Part shown: piece after piece, positions 18,402 to 24,587 of the stretch
Layout of the letters: every line of letters starts with the position of its first letter
How positions within the stretch are numbered: the stretch's first letter is position 1
From: a virus
Virus record (IMG/VR): IMGVR_UViG_3300020552_000018
Location: 1-25,400 of that record
Direction: 5' to 3' (one strand)
DNA length: 25,400 nt
Position numbers and translations under genes: made by a program
Notes under the pieces: model-generated
The model's database searches: none
What the model was told of the DNA's origin: nothing
The model's input: only the letters and a program-made list of their open reading frames with translations

Positions 18402-18550
18402 GGGGAAGATCAGTTTCGACGTGGTAGTAAATAGTTTATATGCGCTCGGCAATACTGAAGTCGTTAGGATTGGGATATCCCGGTCAAAGAAGTAAATACA
18501 ATAATTGCAAATGATTCAAAATTTGCCCTAGCCGCTTGAGTTAGGTGAGG
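18402..18550 (+). ncRNA. ssrA: Permuted tmRNA, coding piece with tag ANDSKFALAA
   Basis: It begins GGGGAAG (18402-18408), which pairs with CTTCTCC of the acceptor piece over 7 bp, followed by the D-loop signature CAGTTTCGACG. AGTAA and GTTTATATG pair with the acceptor piece (P2). A hairpin GGGATATCCC occurs where the first pseudoknot is expected. The tag frame starts at GCA 18507 and reads A N D S K F A L A A, then TGA (18537-18539). The stop lies in the loop of CCTAGC/GTTAGG, as in known tmRNAs. The tag ends in ALAA, the ClpXP/ClpAP degradation signal. The 3' end lies between here and the terminator. Confidence 0.93.
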
Positions 18551-18553
18551 TTC

Positions 18554-18591
18554 AGGAGGGATTCCTTATTACCAAATATCCCTCCTTTTTT
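18554..18591 (+). terminator. Intrinsic terminator of the tmRNA
   Basis: A perfect 9-bp stem AGGAGGGAT/ATCCCTCCT followed by TTTTTT, directly downstream of the tag region. Confidence 0.92.
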
Positions 18592-18603
18592 ACGTGTGAA
18601 TAT

Positions 18604-18777
18604 ATGAAATCCTTTGAAAAAGAAGAAATGATAATTCTTACGGAATGTCTGCTCAAACAAATAACTCAAGTTCTTGATTCCCGTGGAACTGTTATTAATG
18701 GCGAACTTAGATCGAAATTAAGTTACGCAGAATTAAATCTATTTAAAATATCAAAATTACTCAAAAATGATAAGTGA
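18604..18777 (+). CDS. 57-residue helical protein
   Basis: MKSFEKEEMIILTECLLKQI onward: two or three amphipathic helices with LRSKLSYAELNLFKISKLLK at the end. No clear ribosome site lies before the ATG. It overlaps the start of the nucleotidase gene by 11 bp. The family is not recognised. Confidence 0.65.
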   Translation: MKSFEKEEMIILTECLLKQITQVLDSRGTVINGELRSKLSYAELNLFKISKLLKNDK

Positions 18778-19276
18778 AATTTTTGTTGACCAAGATGGCG
18801 TACTTTCTGATTTCAAGAAAAGATACGCTCAACTCTATAAAGCGGACCCGGAAGAAGATTATAATCCTTCTAATACAAAACGTAAAAAACTTCATAAAAA
18901 GCGATTTCATGATTTTATTGAAAACAAACAATTTGCTGTTCTAGAACCTATGCCGGATTTTAAAGAAGGCTTGGAGTATCTAAAGGGTATCCATAAACAA
19001 CACAAGATTCCTATTTGTATTCTTACTTCGACCGCAAAAGAAGAATACATAAAAGAATTGTCAGCACAAAAAGGGTTTTGGTTGAAGAAATATAATGTAC
19101 CATTTCATCCGGTATTCGTTCCAGGAAAAAAGTATAAGCATTATTATTCAAAACCGGGAAGAATTTTGATAGATGATACCAAATCTACTATTGATAATTG
19201 GAACAGTATGGGTGGAATTGGTATTCATCACCTATCCTGGAAAGATACTATTAAAAGAATAAATAGTTTATTATAA
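18767..19276 (+). CDS. HAD-family 5'(3')-deoxyribonucleotidase-like protein
   Basis: A 169-residue HAD protein. Motif I is FVDQDGVLSDF (residues 6-16, nucleophile D8, general acid D10), motif II CILTSTAKE around residue 84, motif III the Lys in the KPGR region, and motif IV RILIDDTKSTIDNW near residue 133. Size and motif spacing match the phage and bacterial 5'(3')-deoxyribonucleotidase group, which dephosphorylates nucleoside monophosphates. A cap region lies between residues 17 and 60. It may adjust dNTP pools during infection. The start overlaps the preceding gene, and an intergenic structured stretch follows. Confidence 0.88.
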   Translation: MISEIFVDQDGVLSDFKKRYAQLYKADPEEDYNPSNTKRKKLHKKRFHDFIENKQFAVLEPMPDFKEGLEYLKGIHKQHKIPICILTSTAKEEYIKELSAQKGFWLKKYNVPFHPVFVPGKKYKHYYSKPGRILIDDTKSTIDNWNSMGGIGIHHLSWKDTIKRINSLL

Positions 19277-19345
19277 CCACACCTCTCGCGCCTTGGGATG
19301 TGTGAACTAGGTTGCGGATTACCCTAGACTTCCAACGAAAATCCG
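19277..19345 (+). other. Short intergenic region with possible pseudoknot
   Basis: CTAGG (19307-19311) can pair with CCTAG (19323-19327), while CGGATT (19315-19320), inside that loop, can pair with AATCCG (19340-19345): an H-type pseudoknot. CACAC/GTGTG lies just upstream. It may be a transcript end or a small RNA. Confidence 0.35.
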
Positions 19346-19347
19346 AC

Positions 19348-19376
19348 TTTACTTTTTCACATTCCAAGTTTATAAT
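19348..19376 (+). promoter_or_regulatory. Early promoter, N17 class, TATAAT
   Basis: TTTACT, 17 bp, TATAAT. It drives the gene cluster starting at 19406. Confidence 0.88.
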
Positions 19377-19405
19377 AATATTTCTTACAATAATCGGAGA
19401 CGTTT

Positions 19406-19642
19406 ATGGATTCTTGGACCAACGGATATTATCACGACCCTGCCGGTAGAATTCTAGGTTCTATTGTTTTATATGGCGATAAGTATAAAGCAATGGTAGA
19501 TAACCTTTTCATTGGATGGTTTATCTCTGAAGATCATGCTAAAGTTGCTGTAGAATCGGCTCATAGAGATGGAATTCCTTCTAATCCGATAGAAAGATCT
19601 ATCAAAGCCCAATATACAGGAGCAAAATATGCAACAAACTGA
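19406..19642 (+). CDS. Small hypothetical protein
   Basis: A 78-residue protein, MDSWTNGYYHDPAGRILGSI onward, with beta strands (RILGSIVLYGDKYKAMVDNL) and a helix SEDHAKVAVESAHRDG. The strand-helix layout with a central ISEDxAKxxVE segment is typical of short DUF-type phage proteins. CGGAGACGTTT precedes the ATG; it is the first gene of its operon. Confidence 0.75.
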   Translation: MDSWTNGYYHDPAGRILGSIVLYGDKYKAMVDNLFIGWFISEDHAKVAVESAHRDGIPSNPIERSIKAQYTGAKYATN

Positions 19643-19823
19643 TTCTTTATTGAAAGGTTTTTTACTGTTAGTTTTTATATTTGCTAATTCTTGGGTTGCT
19701 TACCAAATTGGTAAACAATCTACAGTAACGAAGGTAGAAATGATTCTTGATGCGGAACATTCCGTATCTACTGATAATATTTCAATCGAAGACGTTAAAC
19801 TAGAAATTTCAAAATTGAGGTAA
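19629..19823 (+). CDS. Small single-span membrane protein
   Basis: A 64-residue protein: an N-terminal membrane helix (LLKGFLLLVFIFANSWVAYQ) and a polar C-terminal domain with IEDVKLEISKLR. It overlaps the previous gene by 14 bp with AGGAGCAAAAT as ribosome site. Topology is probably N-in. Confidence 0.75.
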   Translation: MQQTDSLLKGFLLLVFIFANSWVAYQIGKQSTVTKVEMILDAEHSVSTDNISIEDVKLEISKLR

Positions 19824-19824
19824 T

Positions 19825-20013
19825 ATGGGAATTCTAAAGCCAATTTCTGACGATGTTGATCAACTGGTCCAAGCAGGGTTTGACGATTATTATATTTGTA
19901 AATCTGTTGGTGTGGATTTTCCGGTATTAGAATATATCATTAAACATTTTCGTAAACAATACAATAAGCAACCTACAATAAATATTAAGGAAGTTTATAA
20001 ACCAGGAGACTAA
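19825..20013 (+). CDS. Small protein with helix-turn-helix-like pattern
   Basis: A 62-residue protein. DQLVQAGFDDYYICKSVGVD then FPVLEYIIKHFRKQY has the spacing of a helix, turn and recognition helix, as in small phage repressors or adaptors. This is a pattern judgement only. TGAGGTAAT precedes the ATG. Confidence 0.7.
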   Translation: MGILKPISDDVDQLVQAGFDDYYICKSVGVDFPVLEYIIKHFRKQYNKQPTINIKEVYKPGD

Positions 20014-20014
20014 T

Positions 20015-20248
20015 ATGGTTACAATAGAAATTAGTTGGGAAGAAATTAAGTTTTTTATTGCTCTTTGTGTTGCTGGTGGGGTTTATGGATATTATGTCTA
20101 TAATAGGGGTTTGAAAAAAGGTTGGGATAATGCCATATATTCTCTTGAGGACGCAGGCGTTTTATATGTTGATGAAGATGGTGATGTTTGTAGAGTTTCA
20201 GATCAAGAGTTCGAAAGTTATCAAGAAAGTATGGGATATTCTGAATAG
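20015..20248 (+). CDS. Small membrane-anchored protein
   Basis: A 77-residue protein with an N-terminal membrane segment (FFIALCVAGGVYGYYVYNRG), then a GxKKGWDNAI stretch and a soluble acidic domain (AGVLYVDEDGDVCRVSDQEF). An N-terminal anchor followed by a small acidic beta domain recurs in phage hypotheticals. CAGGAGACTAAT gives a strong ribosome site. Confidence 0.75.
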   Translation: MVTIEISWEEIKFFIALCVAGGVYGYYVYNRGLKKGWDNAIYSLEDAGVLYVDEDGDVCRVSDQEFESYQESMGYSE

Positions 20249-20254
20249 TCGTTT

Positions 20255-20416
20255 ATGATTATTTGCGTTTGTTCTAATCTAAATGAATCCAAAATGAGAA
20301 GTCTTATTAAGTGTAATAAGATTAAGTCTGTCAGAGAATTCCATAAATTACAACTTTGCTGTAATTGTGGGAAATGCTACAAAGACGTTCAGAAAATATT
20401 GAAAGAAAATGAATAA
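20255..20416 (+). CDS. Bfd-like [2Fe-2S] protein
   Basis: A 53-residue protein matching bacterioferritin-associated ferredoxin: MIICVCSNLNESKMRSLIK at the start (C-V-C) and LCCNCGKCYKDVQKIL near residue 35, giving the CxC...CxxC cluster ligands plus one extra Cys before the second pair. Its size is close to the minimal fer2_BFD domain (about 50-60 residues). Host Bfd helps release iron from bacterioferritin. A phage copy could draw on iron stores or carry an Fe-S cluster for another enzyme. No ribosome site is obvious; it lies 6 bp after the previous gene and overlaps the next. Confidence 0.8.
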   Translation: MIICVCSNLNESKMRSLIKCNKIKSVREFHKLQLCCNCGKCYKDVQKILKENE

Positions 20417-20573
20417 AATTTATACAAGAAAAGTCGAATATGATTTTGAGGGCTATGCTATAATAGAGATTCCTGAAGAGATTTGTGAAGAGTTAGATTT
20501 ACATCTAGGAGATGTTTTAGTTTATGAAATTAAGGCGGATTCTGTTATTTTGAGAAAGCGATTGGAATATTAG
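20409..20573 (+). CDS. AbrB/SpoVT-like small protein
   Basis: A 54-residue protein with the swapped-hairpin pattern of AbrB or antitoxin domains: IIEIPEEICEELDLHLGDVL and then VYEIKADSVILRKR. Members bind DNA as dimers. There is no toxin gene next to it, so an antitoxin role is not supported; a regulator is more likely. The start overlaps the Bfd-like gene (8 bp); AAAGAAA is a weak ribosome site. Confidence 0.65.
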   Translation: MNKIYTRKVEYDFEGYAIIEIPEEICEELDLHLGDVLVYEIKADSVILRKRLEY

Positions 20574-20583
20574 GAGTTGTATT

Positions 20584-20868
20584 ATGCCAAAATATATTGT
20601 GACTGCTATTTCGCAGTTTCGAATGAACTACGTTGTGGAATGTAAGAATGAAGAACACGCTTTAGATACTGTTTCTATGGAAGAGGTTCAGCAGGAGTTT
20701 TCTCAATTACATCTTGGGGAAACTATTGTCTCTTCCAGAAGAATTTCTGATGAAGAATATCTAGAGTTGTTTGATAAGGAAAACTCCTATTTAACTTCTT
20801 GGTCTGATGAACAAAAGTTTCAATTTGTTCATCAGGTTGATTATCCAGAAGATTGGGAATTCTCCTGA
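20584..20868 (+). CDS. Conserved small phage protein
   Basis: A 94-residue protein with MPKYIVTAISQFRMNYVVEC then a helix with EEHALDTV, and EFSQLHLGETIVSSR in the middle. I recall phage hypotheticals with an identical MPKYxVTxISQ...YxVE layout and an EFSQxHLGE box. The fold looks like a ferredoxin-type alpha/beta sandwich. AGGAGTTGTATT lies before the ATG. Confidence 0.82.
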   Translation: MPKYIVTAISQFRMNYVVECKNEEHALDTVSMEEVQQEFSQLHLGETIVSSRRISDEEYLELFDKENSYLTSWSDEQKFQFVHQVDYPEDWEFS

Positions 20869-21122
20869 TGAGAGATATAGATTGTGTTGATATCATAGCA
20901 GAATTGGCCAAAGAATCTTCTAACGAATATCCTATAGATTTTGCTGATTTGTCTATATCTGAATCTGATGCTTTTAAATTAATGGCTAGCGAAATTTATG
21001 AGAAATTTAACGCCACAAAAGGTACGGATAATGAGAGATTGATTCTATTATCAGCTATAACAACGCTAACAGTAGAAAATTTCGTTTTGAATTTACGATT
21101 GTTGAAACAACATAGAGGTTGA
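20868..21122 (+). CDS. Small helical hypothetical protein
   Basis: The start is taken as the ATG overlapping the previous stop (TGATG), giving 84 residues (MRDIDCVDIIAELAKESSNE). An upstream in-frame TTG would add five codons. The protein is helical with a hydrophobic C-terminal helix (LSAITTLTVENFVLNLRLLK). Family not recognised. Confidence 0.72.
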   Translation: MRDIDCVDIIAELAKESSNEYPIDFADLSISESDAFKLMASEIYEKFNATKGTDNERLILLSAITTLTVENFVLNLRLLKQHRG

Positions 21123-21123
21123 T

Positions 21124-21273
21124 ATGTTTGTATTGATGCTAGTATTATCTCTGGGGTATGGTCAAAAGCAAATTCTATTCCAAGAATTTAGTTCTCTTAA
21201 TAAATGTCAATTTGCTATATCGGAAATCTCTAAGATTGATATGGTAGAAAAATCTGTCTGTATACAGAAGTAG
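21124..21273 (+). CDS. 49-residue protein with possible signal sequence
   Basis: MFVLMLVLSLGYGQKQILFQ onward: a hydrophobic N-terminus with a possible cleavage site near GYG, then a helical segment with two Cys (SLNKCQFAIS, KSVCIQK) that could form a disulphide in the periplasm. AGAGGTTGAT before the ATG supports translation. Confidence 0.65.
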   Translation: MFVLMLVLSLGYGQKQILFQEFSSLNKCQFAISEISKIDMVEKSVCIQK

Positions 21274-21280
21274 GTTCATT

Positions 21281-21460
21281 ATGGAAAAGTATTTGATAGA
21301 TAAAGTTTCGCAATTTACTCTAGAACAAATATATGATGAATTATATCAAATTAAAAGGGATTTGGATTGGCTTGATGATTCAATTTCATTAACAAAAGAT
21401 CAGCGCCAAATCTATAATGATATCAATACAAGAGTCAAGAAACTTTTAGGTTGCCGATGA
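21281..21460 (+). CDS. 59-residue helical protein
   Basis: MEKYLIDKVSQFTLEQIYDE onward, continuing with LYQIKRDLDWLDDS and a final basic helix: a likely antiparallel coiled coil. It ends next to the promoter at 21462-21490. Ribosome site weak (AGTAGGTTCATT). Family not recognised. Confidence 0.65.
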   Translation: MEKYLIDKVSQFTLEQIYDELYQIKRDLDWLDDSISLTKDQRQIYNDINTRVKKLLGCR

Positions 21461-21461
21461 C

Positions 21462-21490
21462 TTTACTTTGTACCGCTCTTACGGTATAAT
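21462..21490 (+). promoter_or_regulatory. Early promoter, N17 class, TATAAT
   Basis: TTTACT, 17 bp, TATAAT, starting one base after the previous stop. It drives the cluster starting at 21525. Confidence 0.88.
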
Positions 21491-21524
21491 ACTTTTGTAG
21501 TTGAATTTTGTGAGATTTTTTAAT

Positions 21525-21878
21525 ATGAAATTGACAAAAAAAGATCTAGAAAGTCTGGTGGTATTCAATAAAAACCAAAAGCGAATTGGTGAACCTAAAC
21601 TAACTCCTGAAGAATACCTTTTTTACCTGTACGGCAAGGGTTTTAAACATTTACAGGTAAAAAAAGAAAAGAAAAAGCTGAAATCTCTTGATATTCCAAA
21701 CTGGGCGACCGACCACCGAAATATTGTTTCGGTTACTTCGGATCATATCGCTACAAAACCAAACGAAGAATATAAGAAAGAAGTTTCTAAGAAATATCCT
21801 GTTGCACTAGCCTACAATAAAGGAAATTATCAAGTATTATTGCCTTCTGAAATCCAACACGCAGGAAGAAAAGTATGA
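21525..21878 (+). CDS. Small basic hypothetical protein
   Basis: From the ATG at 21525 the gene encodes 117 residues, Lys-rich in the first half (LQVKKEKKKLKSLDIPNW) with a Tyr-rich helix EEYLFYLYGKGF before it. The C-terminal half has short strands. A nucleic-acid-binding role fits the charge, but no family is recognised. An upstream in-frame GTG (21510) is an alternative start, and GTGAG is the only nearby ribosome-like site. Confidence 0.72.
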   Translation: MKLTKKDLESLVVFNKNQKRIGEPKLTPEEYLFYLYGKGFKHLQVKKEKKKLKSLDIPNWATDHRNIVSVTSDHIATKPNEEYKKEVSKKYPVALAYNKGNYQVLLPSEIQHAGRKV

Positions 21879-22108
21879 ATGTAAAAGAGTTGATTGTAGT
21901 ATTATCAGGATTTGATCCTGAAGCGATAGTTGTTGTTAATGGATATGAAGGTGGATATACTGAAGATATTGGTGTATCTGAAAAAGAAATTTATTTAAAT
22001 GTTTACGATGAATGGTATTATGGAAAACATGGAGATGCCTTTGATATTTCCTATGGAAAAGAAGGTCTTTCTTTTGAAAAAGCAAATGCTGTGATTATAT
22101 CGAGGTAA
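21875..22108 (+). CDS. Conserved small phage protein with GYEGGY motif
   Basis: A 77-residue protein: MNVKELIVVLSGFDPEAIVV then NGYEGGYTEDI, strands, and a closing AVIISR. The helix, FDPxAxVVV, GYEGGYxxI order is a common phage and plasmid family of unknown function. Overlaps the previous gene by four bases (ATGA). Confidence 0.85.
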   Translation: MNVKELIVVLSGFDPEAIVVVNGYEGGYTEDIGVSEKEIYLNVYDEWYYGKHGDAFDISYGKEGLSFEKANAVIISR

Positions 22109-22110
22109 GT

Positions 22111-22308
22111 ATGGATATGGCTAAGACTATTGTTATTACGATTGCTTGTTTTTTCATTTCTCTTTTTGTTGCTTTTTTGTTGATTAACGATAACAGTTAT
22201 ATTATTATAAAATCTGAATGGAATTGTACTAAATCTTTGATACTTGACAATAATAATGTTGATCAAGTTACTTGTATTGAATATAGAAAGGTAACTGATA
22301 ATGAATAA
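22111..22308 (+). CDS. Small single-span membrane protein with two Cys
   Basis: A 65-residue protein with one membrane helix (IVITIACFFISLFVAFLLI) followed by a domain with KSEWNCTKSLIL and QVTCIEYRK. The two cysteines about 20 residues apart, WNCT first and TCIEYRK second, recur in phage membrane peptides I remember as hypothetical. Probably the C-terminus is periplasmic with a disulphide. Confidence 0.75.
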   Translation: MDMAKTIVITIACFFISLFVAFLLINDNSYIIIKSEWNCTKSLILDNNNVDQVTCIEYRKVTDNE

Positions 22309-22555
22309 AGAATTAAATACTTTACTGAACACAACTGTTGATGGAACTGGTAATAACTATAATCTTTATTTTGAAATAAAAGATTCGTCAATTCCTGATT
22401 ATGTAGATATTAACTTTTATTCTACGTTGAGTTCTGCTAAGAATCCTTCAGCAACTCAAGATAAGTGGAAAACTACTTTGCCTCTCGAAAGTATCGATGA
22501 GTTATCAGATACTTTGATTGAATATCTAAGAACTAAGGTAATGGAAAAGATATGA
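22301..22555 (+). CDS. Small hypothetical protein
   Basis: An 84-residue protein, MNKELNTLLNTTVDGTGNNY onward, with strands (YNLYFEIKDSSIPDYVDINF) and a final helix. It overlaps its neighbours at both ends (8 bp and 4 bp), so it is in a tightly coupled operon. Family not recognised. Confidence 0.72.
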   Translation: MNKELNTLLNTTVDGTGNNYNLYFEIKDSSIPDYVDINFYSTLSSAKNPSATQDKWKTTLPLESIDELSDTLIEYLRTKVMEKI

Positions 22556-22773
22556 TTCTAAATTCCCAAGATTTGAAAAATATTTTCAATGATTCCAATA
22601 ACAATAAAGAATACGAAGTATTGGTTTATACATCTTTTAATCATTATCCTATCAATAATATAATCAAAGATGGTAATAAGATTTATATTATTACAGAAGA
22701 AATTGGTGGAACTTTGGTTAATGAAGGTAAAGAAGAAATTGAAGAAACTAATGATGGACCTATGATTGCGTGA
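22552..22773 (+). CDS. Small hypothetical protein
   Basis: A 73-residue protein: a short helix, then strands (YEVLVYTSFNHYPINNIIKD; NKIYIITEEIGG) and an acidic tail. The strand layout resembles small beta-sheet phage proteins, with no specific match. Start overlaps the previous stop by four bases. Confidence 0.7.
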   Translation: MILNSQDLKNIFNDSNNNKEYEVLVYTSFNHYPINNIIKDGNKIYIITEEIGGTLVNEGKEEIEETNDGPMIA

Positions 22774-22779
22774 GGTAAT

Positions 22780-22941
22780 ATGTCTAAAATTGTTGAATAT
22801 AAAATTATTATGGTTGAAAATTTTGCAGAATTGCAAGATGACGTAAATAAGTATATCAAAGAAGGTTGGCAACCTTATGGTAATTTTTTCTTAACTGAAA
22901 ATTATCTAATAATTCAACCTATGGCGAAATATGAGGAATAA
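22780..22941 (+). CDS. DUF1737-like small protein
   Basis: A 53-residue protein: MSKIVEYKIIMVENFAELQD, then VNKYIKEGWQPYGNFFL and a closing strand IIQPMAKYEE. The order (Y-K-I/V strand, helix with L-x-x-x-V-N, EGWQPxG, strand ending QxMxKYE) is that of DUF1737, a small family of unknown function found in bacteria and phages. GAGGTAAT precedes the ATG. Confidence 0.8.
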   Translation: MSKIVEYKIIMVENFAELQDDVNKYIKEGWQPYGNFFLTENYLIIQPMAKYEE

Positions 22942-22943
22942 TA

Positions 22944-23243
22944 ATGATAACAGCTGAAAAGGCGAAAGAACTAACAAAACGAGCAATTTTTAATAATATT
23001 GACGAGCAACTCCGATATGTATTTGAAGATATCAGAGATGCAGCATTAGATGGTAAGAAAGAATTTATTATTGATAATTATAGATGTACCAAAGAAAGTT
23101 ATAGTCCTTATATTTGGTTGCTTGGACCTAGAAGCAATTCTTCGGATTGGCAAAAGGTAGAGAAAGTTATCAAGGATCAAGGATTTAATGTCAAATATTA
23201 TCTAATCCGTCAAGGTGAAGATTATGTTTCTATTACGTGGTAA
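22944..23243 (+). CDS. Small hypothetical protein
   Basis: A 99-residue protein with an N-terminal helix pair (ITAEKAKELTKRAIFNNIDE; VFEDIRDAALDGKKEFII) and a C-terminal alpha/beta part (VEKVIKDQGFNVKYYLIRQG). This helix, strand, helix-with-LxxQGF, strand order is common in phage proteins of about 100 residues. AGGAATAATA gives the ribosome site. No function is known. Confidence 0.78.
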   Translation: MITAEKAKELTKRAIFNNIDEQLRYVFEDIRDAALDGKKEFIIDNYRCTKESYSPYIWLLGPRSNSSDWQKVEKVIKDQGFNVKYYLIRQGEDYVSITW

Positions 23244-23246
23244 TAT

Positions 23247-23366
23247 ATGAGAGCGTTATTTTTTGTATTGATATTTTCTCTTGTTGCTGGTTGTATATAC
23301 AGAGAAAATTGCCCTCATCATAAAAATCTTCCCAAAGGTCGTCAGTGTGATACTTTTCTTTTATAA
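23247..23366 (+). CDS. 39-residue predicted lipoprotein
   Basis: MRALFFVLIFSLVAGC: a canonical lipobox (LVAGC, Cys at 16). The mature part is only 24 residues, with two more Cys (ENCPHH, RQCDTF) that could form a disulphide. It follows the 99-residue gene by 3 bp. Its size is close to that of small phage o-spanins, but it lacks their Pro-rich body. Confidence 0.7.
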   Translation: MRALFFVLIFSLVAGCIYRENCPHHKNLPKGRQCDTFLL

Positions 23367-23375
23367 TGGTGTGAT

Positions 23376-23561
23376 ATGAAACTTGGTCTTGGCGTTTTTG
23401 GTATTTTACTTGCTGTATATATTATAATTATACCTTGTGGATTTATTTGGTCTATTAATACATTATTTCAATTAAATATTGAATATGATTTTGAGAATAT
23501 TGCCGCAGCGTTCTTTCTGCTTTCTGTTCTAAGTCCATATTCAAATTATTCTAAGAAATAA
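23376..23561 (+). CDS. Small membrane protein, two helices
   Basis: A 61-residue protein with two hydrophobic segments (LGVFGILLAVYIIIIPCGFI; NIAAAFFLLSVLSP) separated by a short acidic loop and ending in a basic tail (NYSKK). Its stop overlaps the next start (TAATG). Function unknown. Confidence 0.72.
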   Translation: MKLGLGVFGILLAVYIIIIPCGFIWSINTLFQLNIEYDFENIAAAFFLLSVLSPYSNYSKK

Positions 23562-23704
23562 TGGAATTTAAAGTAGGAATGAGAGTTATTTGTTATAACT
23601 CTTTTAAAGGTAAAATACTCTCGATAGAGAAATCTAATTGCGTTGTCAAGATTGATAGGTCTTGTATGATGTTATGTAATTTTGTTTATATGAAACCGGA
23701 ATAA
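23561..23704 (+). CDS. 47-residue protein, possible SH3-like barrel
   Basis: MEFKVGMRVICYNSFKGKIL then SIEKSNCVVKIDRSC: the V-G-x-R-V...GKIxxIE...VVKID pattern suggests a small KOW/SH3-type barrel. It contains four Cys. It starts on the overlapping TAATG and stops one base before the next gene. Confidence 0.65.
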   Translation: MEFKVGMRVICYNSFKGKILSIEKSNCVVKIDRSCMMLCNFVYMKPE

Positions 23705-23705
23705 T

Positions 23706-24536
23706 ATGAGAAACAGATATTGGTCAAACGGGAAATTCGCTAATTGGGTAAGAGGTACTCCTCAACCAGAATGCGGAACTTCTAAAGAATGGCGAGATTG
23801 GAAGCAAACTGCTAAAACGAAACATCCATTTCGATATTGGCTTGCTGAAACTGCTCTTGATAAGATTCAAGACTTTATTATGTATCCTATTGATAAACTC
23901 TATTCTGTGAAATATTGGTTAGTTAATAGATTTGTAACCAAAACTCATCAACTCACGTCCAATTTGAAAAAAGGTGAATGGCACGAACTAGATGAAAGAA
24001 TTCTTCATTGTTTATTTGATGAGCTTGTGAATTTTGTCGAGGTGGAAGTTGCATGGAAAAATATCATTTGCGATGAAGCTTCTGCAGTAAAATATAATGC
24101 GCCTTGGCATTCAAAAGGTTGGTTTAAGAGCAGAACTTGGAGAAATGCTCAATCTGGTCTAGATTATCTTGATTGGGAAACTACTCTTATCAAAGACGAA
24201 TCTTGGGGATTAAGTAAAGATGATCCAGAATATGGTCAACCTACTGAACAATCTCTGAAAGCTCAAGAAATCTCTGAACTCTACCATTGGTGGAAATTCA
24301 CCAGACCTAATAGACCCGACCCTTATGAAGTTTCTGGGTGGAACGCCCGTTACGAAACAAAAACCAATAGCGGCGATAGCCTTTGGGATTATATGTGTAC
24401 ACCAGAAACCGAAGAAGAAAAATTAGAAACCAGAAGGATTCATGATCTTATGAATAAAATCGAGGAGGATTATTTTCAAGAAGATGAAGAAATGTTGATA
24501 AAACTTATTCGTCTGCGTAGATCCCTCTGGACTTGA
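23706..24536 (+). CDS. Conserved phage protein, YW-rich
   Basis: A 276-residue protein beginning MRNRYWSNGKFANWVRGTPQ, with HPFRYWLAETALDKIQDF around residue 40, RFVTKTHQL near residue 75, LFDELVNFVEVEVAWKN near residue 103 and APWHSKGWFKSRTWRNAQ around residue 131. I recognise this as a protein shared by many unrelated large phages, rich in Trp and Tyr, always annotated as hypothetical. GAATAATATG at the start gives only a weak ribosome site, so coupling to the previous gene is likely. Its stop overlaps the -35 box of the RNA ligase promoter. Confidence 0.88.
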   Translation: MRNRYWSNGKFANWVRGTPQPECGTSKEWRDWKQTAKTKHPFRYWLAETALDKIQDFIMYPIDKLYSVKYWLVNRFVTKTHQLTSNLKKGEWHELDERILHCLFDELVNFVEVEVAWKNIICDEASAVKYNAPWHSKGWFKSRTWRNAQSGLDYLDWETTLIKDESWGLSKDDPEYGQPTEQSLKAQEISELYHWWKFTRPNRPDPYEVSGWNARYETKTNSGDSLWDYMCTPETEEEKLETRRIHDLMNKIEEDYFQEDEEMLIKLIRLRRSLWT

Positions 24537-24561
24537 CTTTTTCTCAAGACTGTAGTATGAT
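24533..24561 (+). promoter_or_regulatory. Early promoter, N17 class, near-consensus
   Basis: TTGACT, 17 bp, TATGAT. It drives the RNA ligase gene, and its -35 box overlaps the previous stop codon. Confidence 0.88.
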
Positions 24562-24587
24562 TTACTTTCTGTTTAAGGAGCGTAAAT

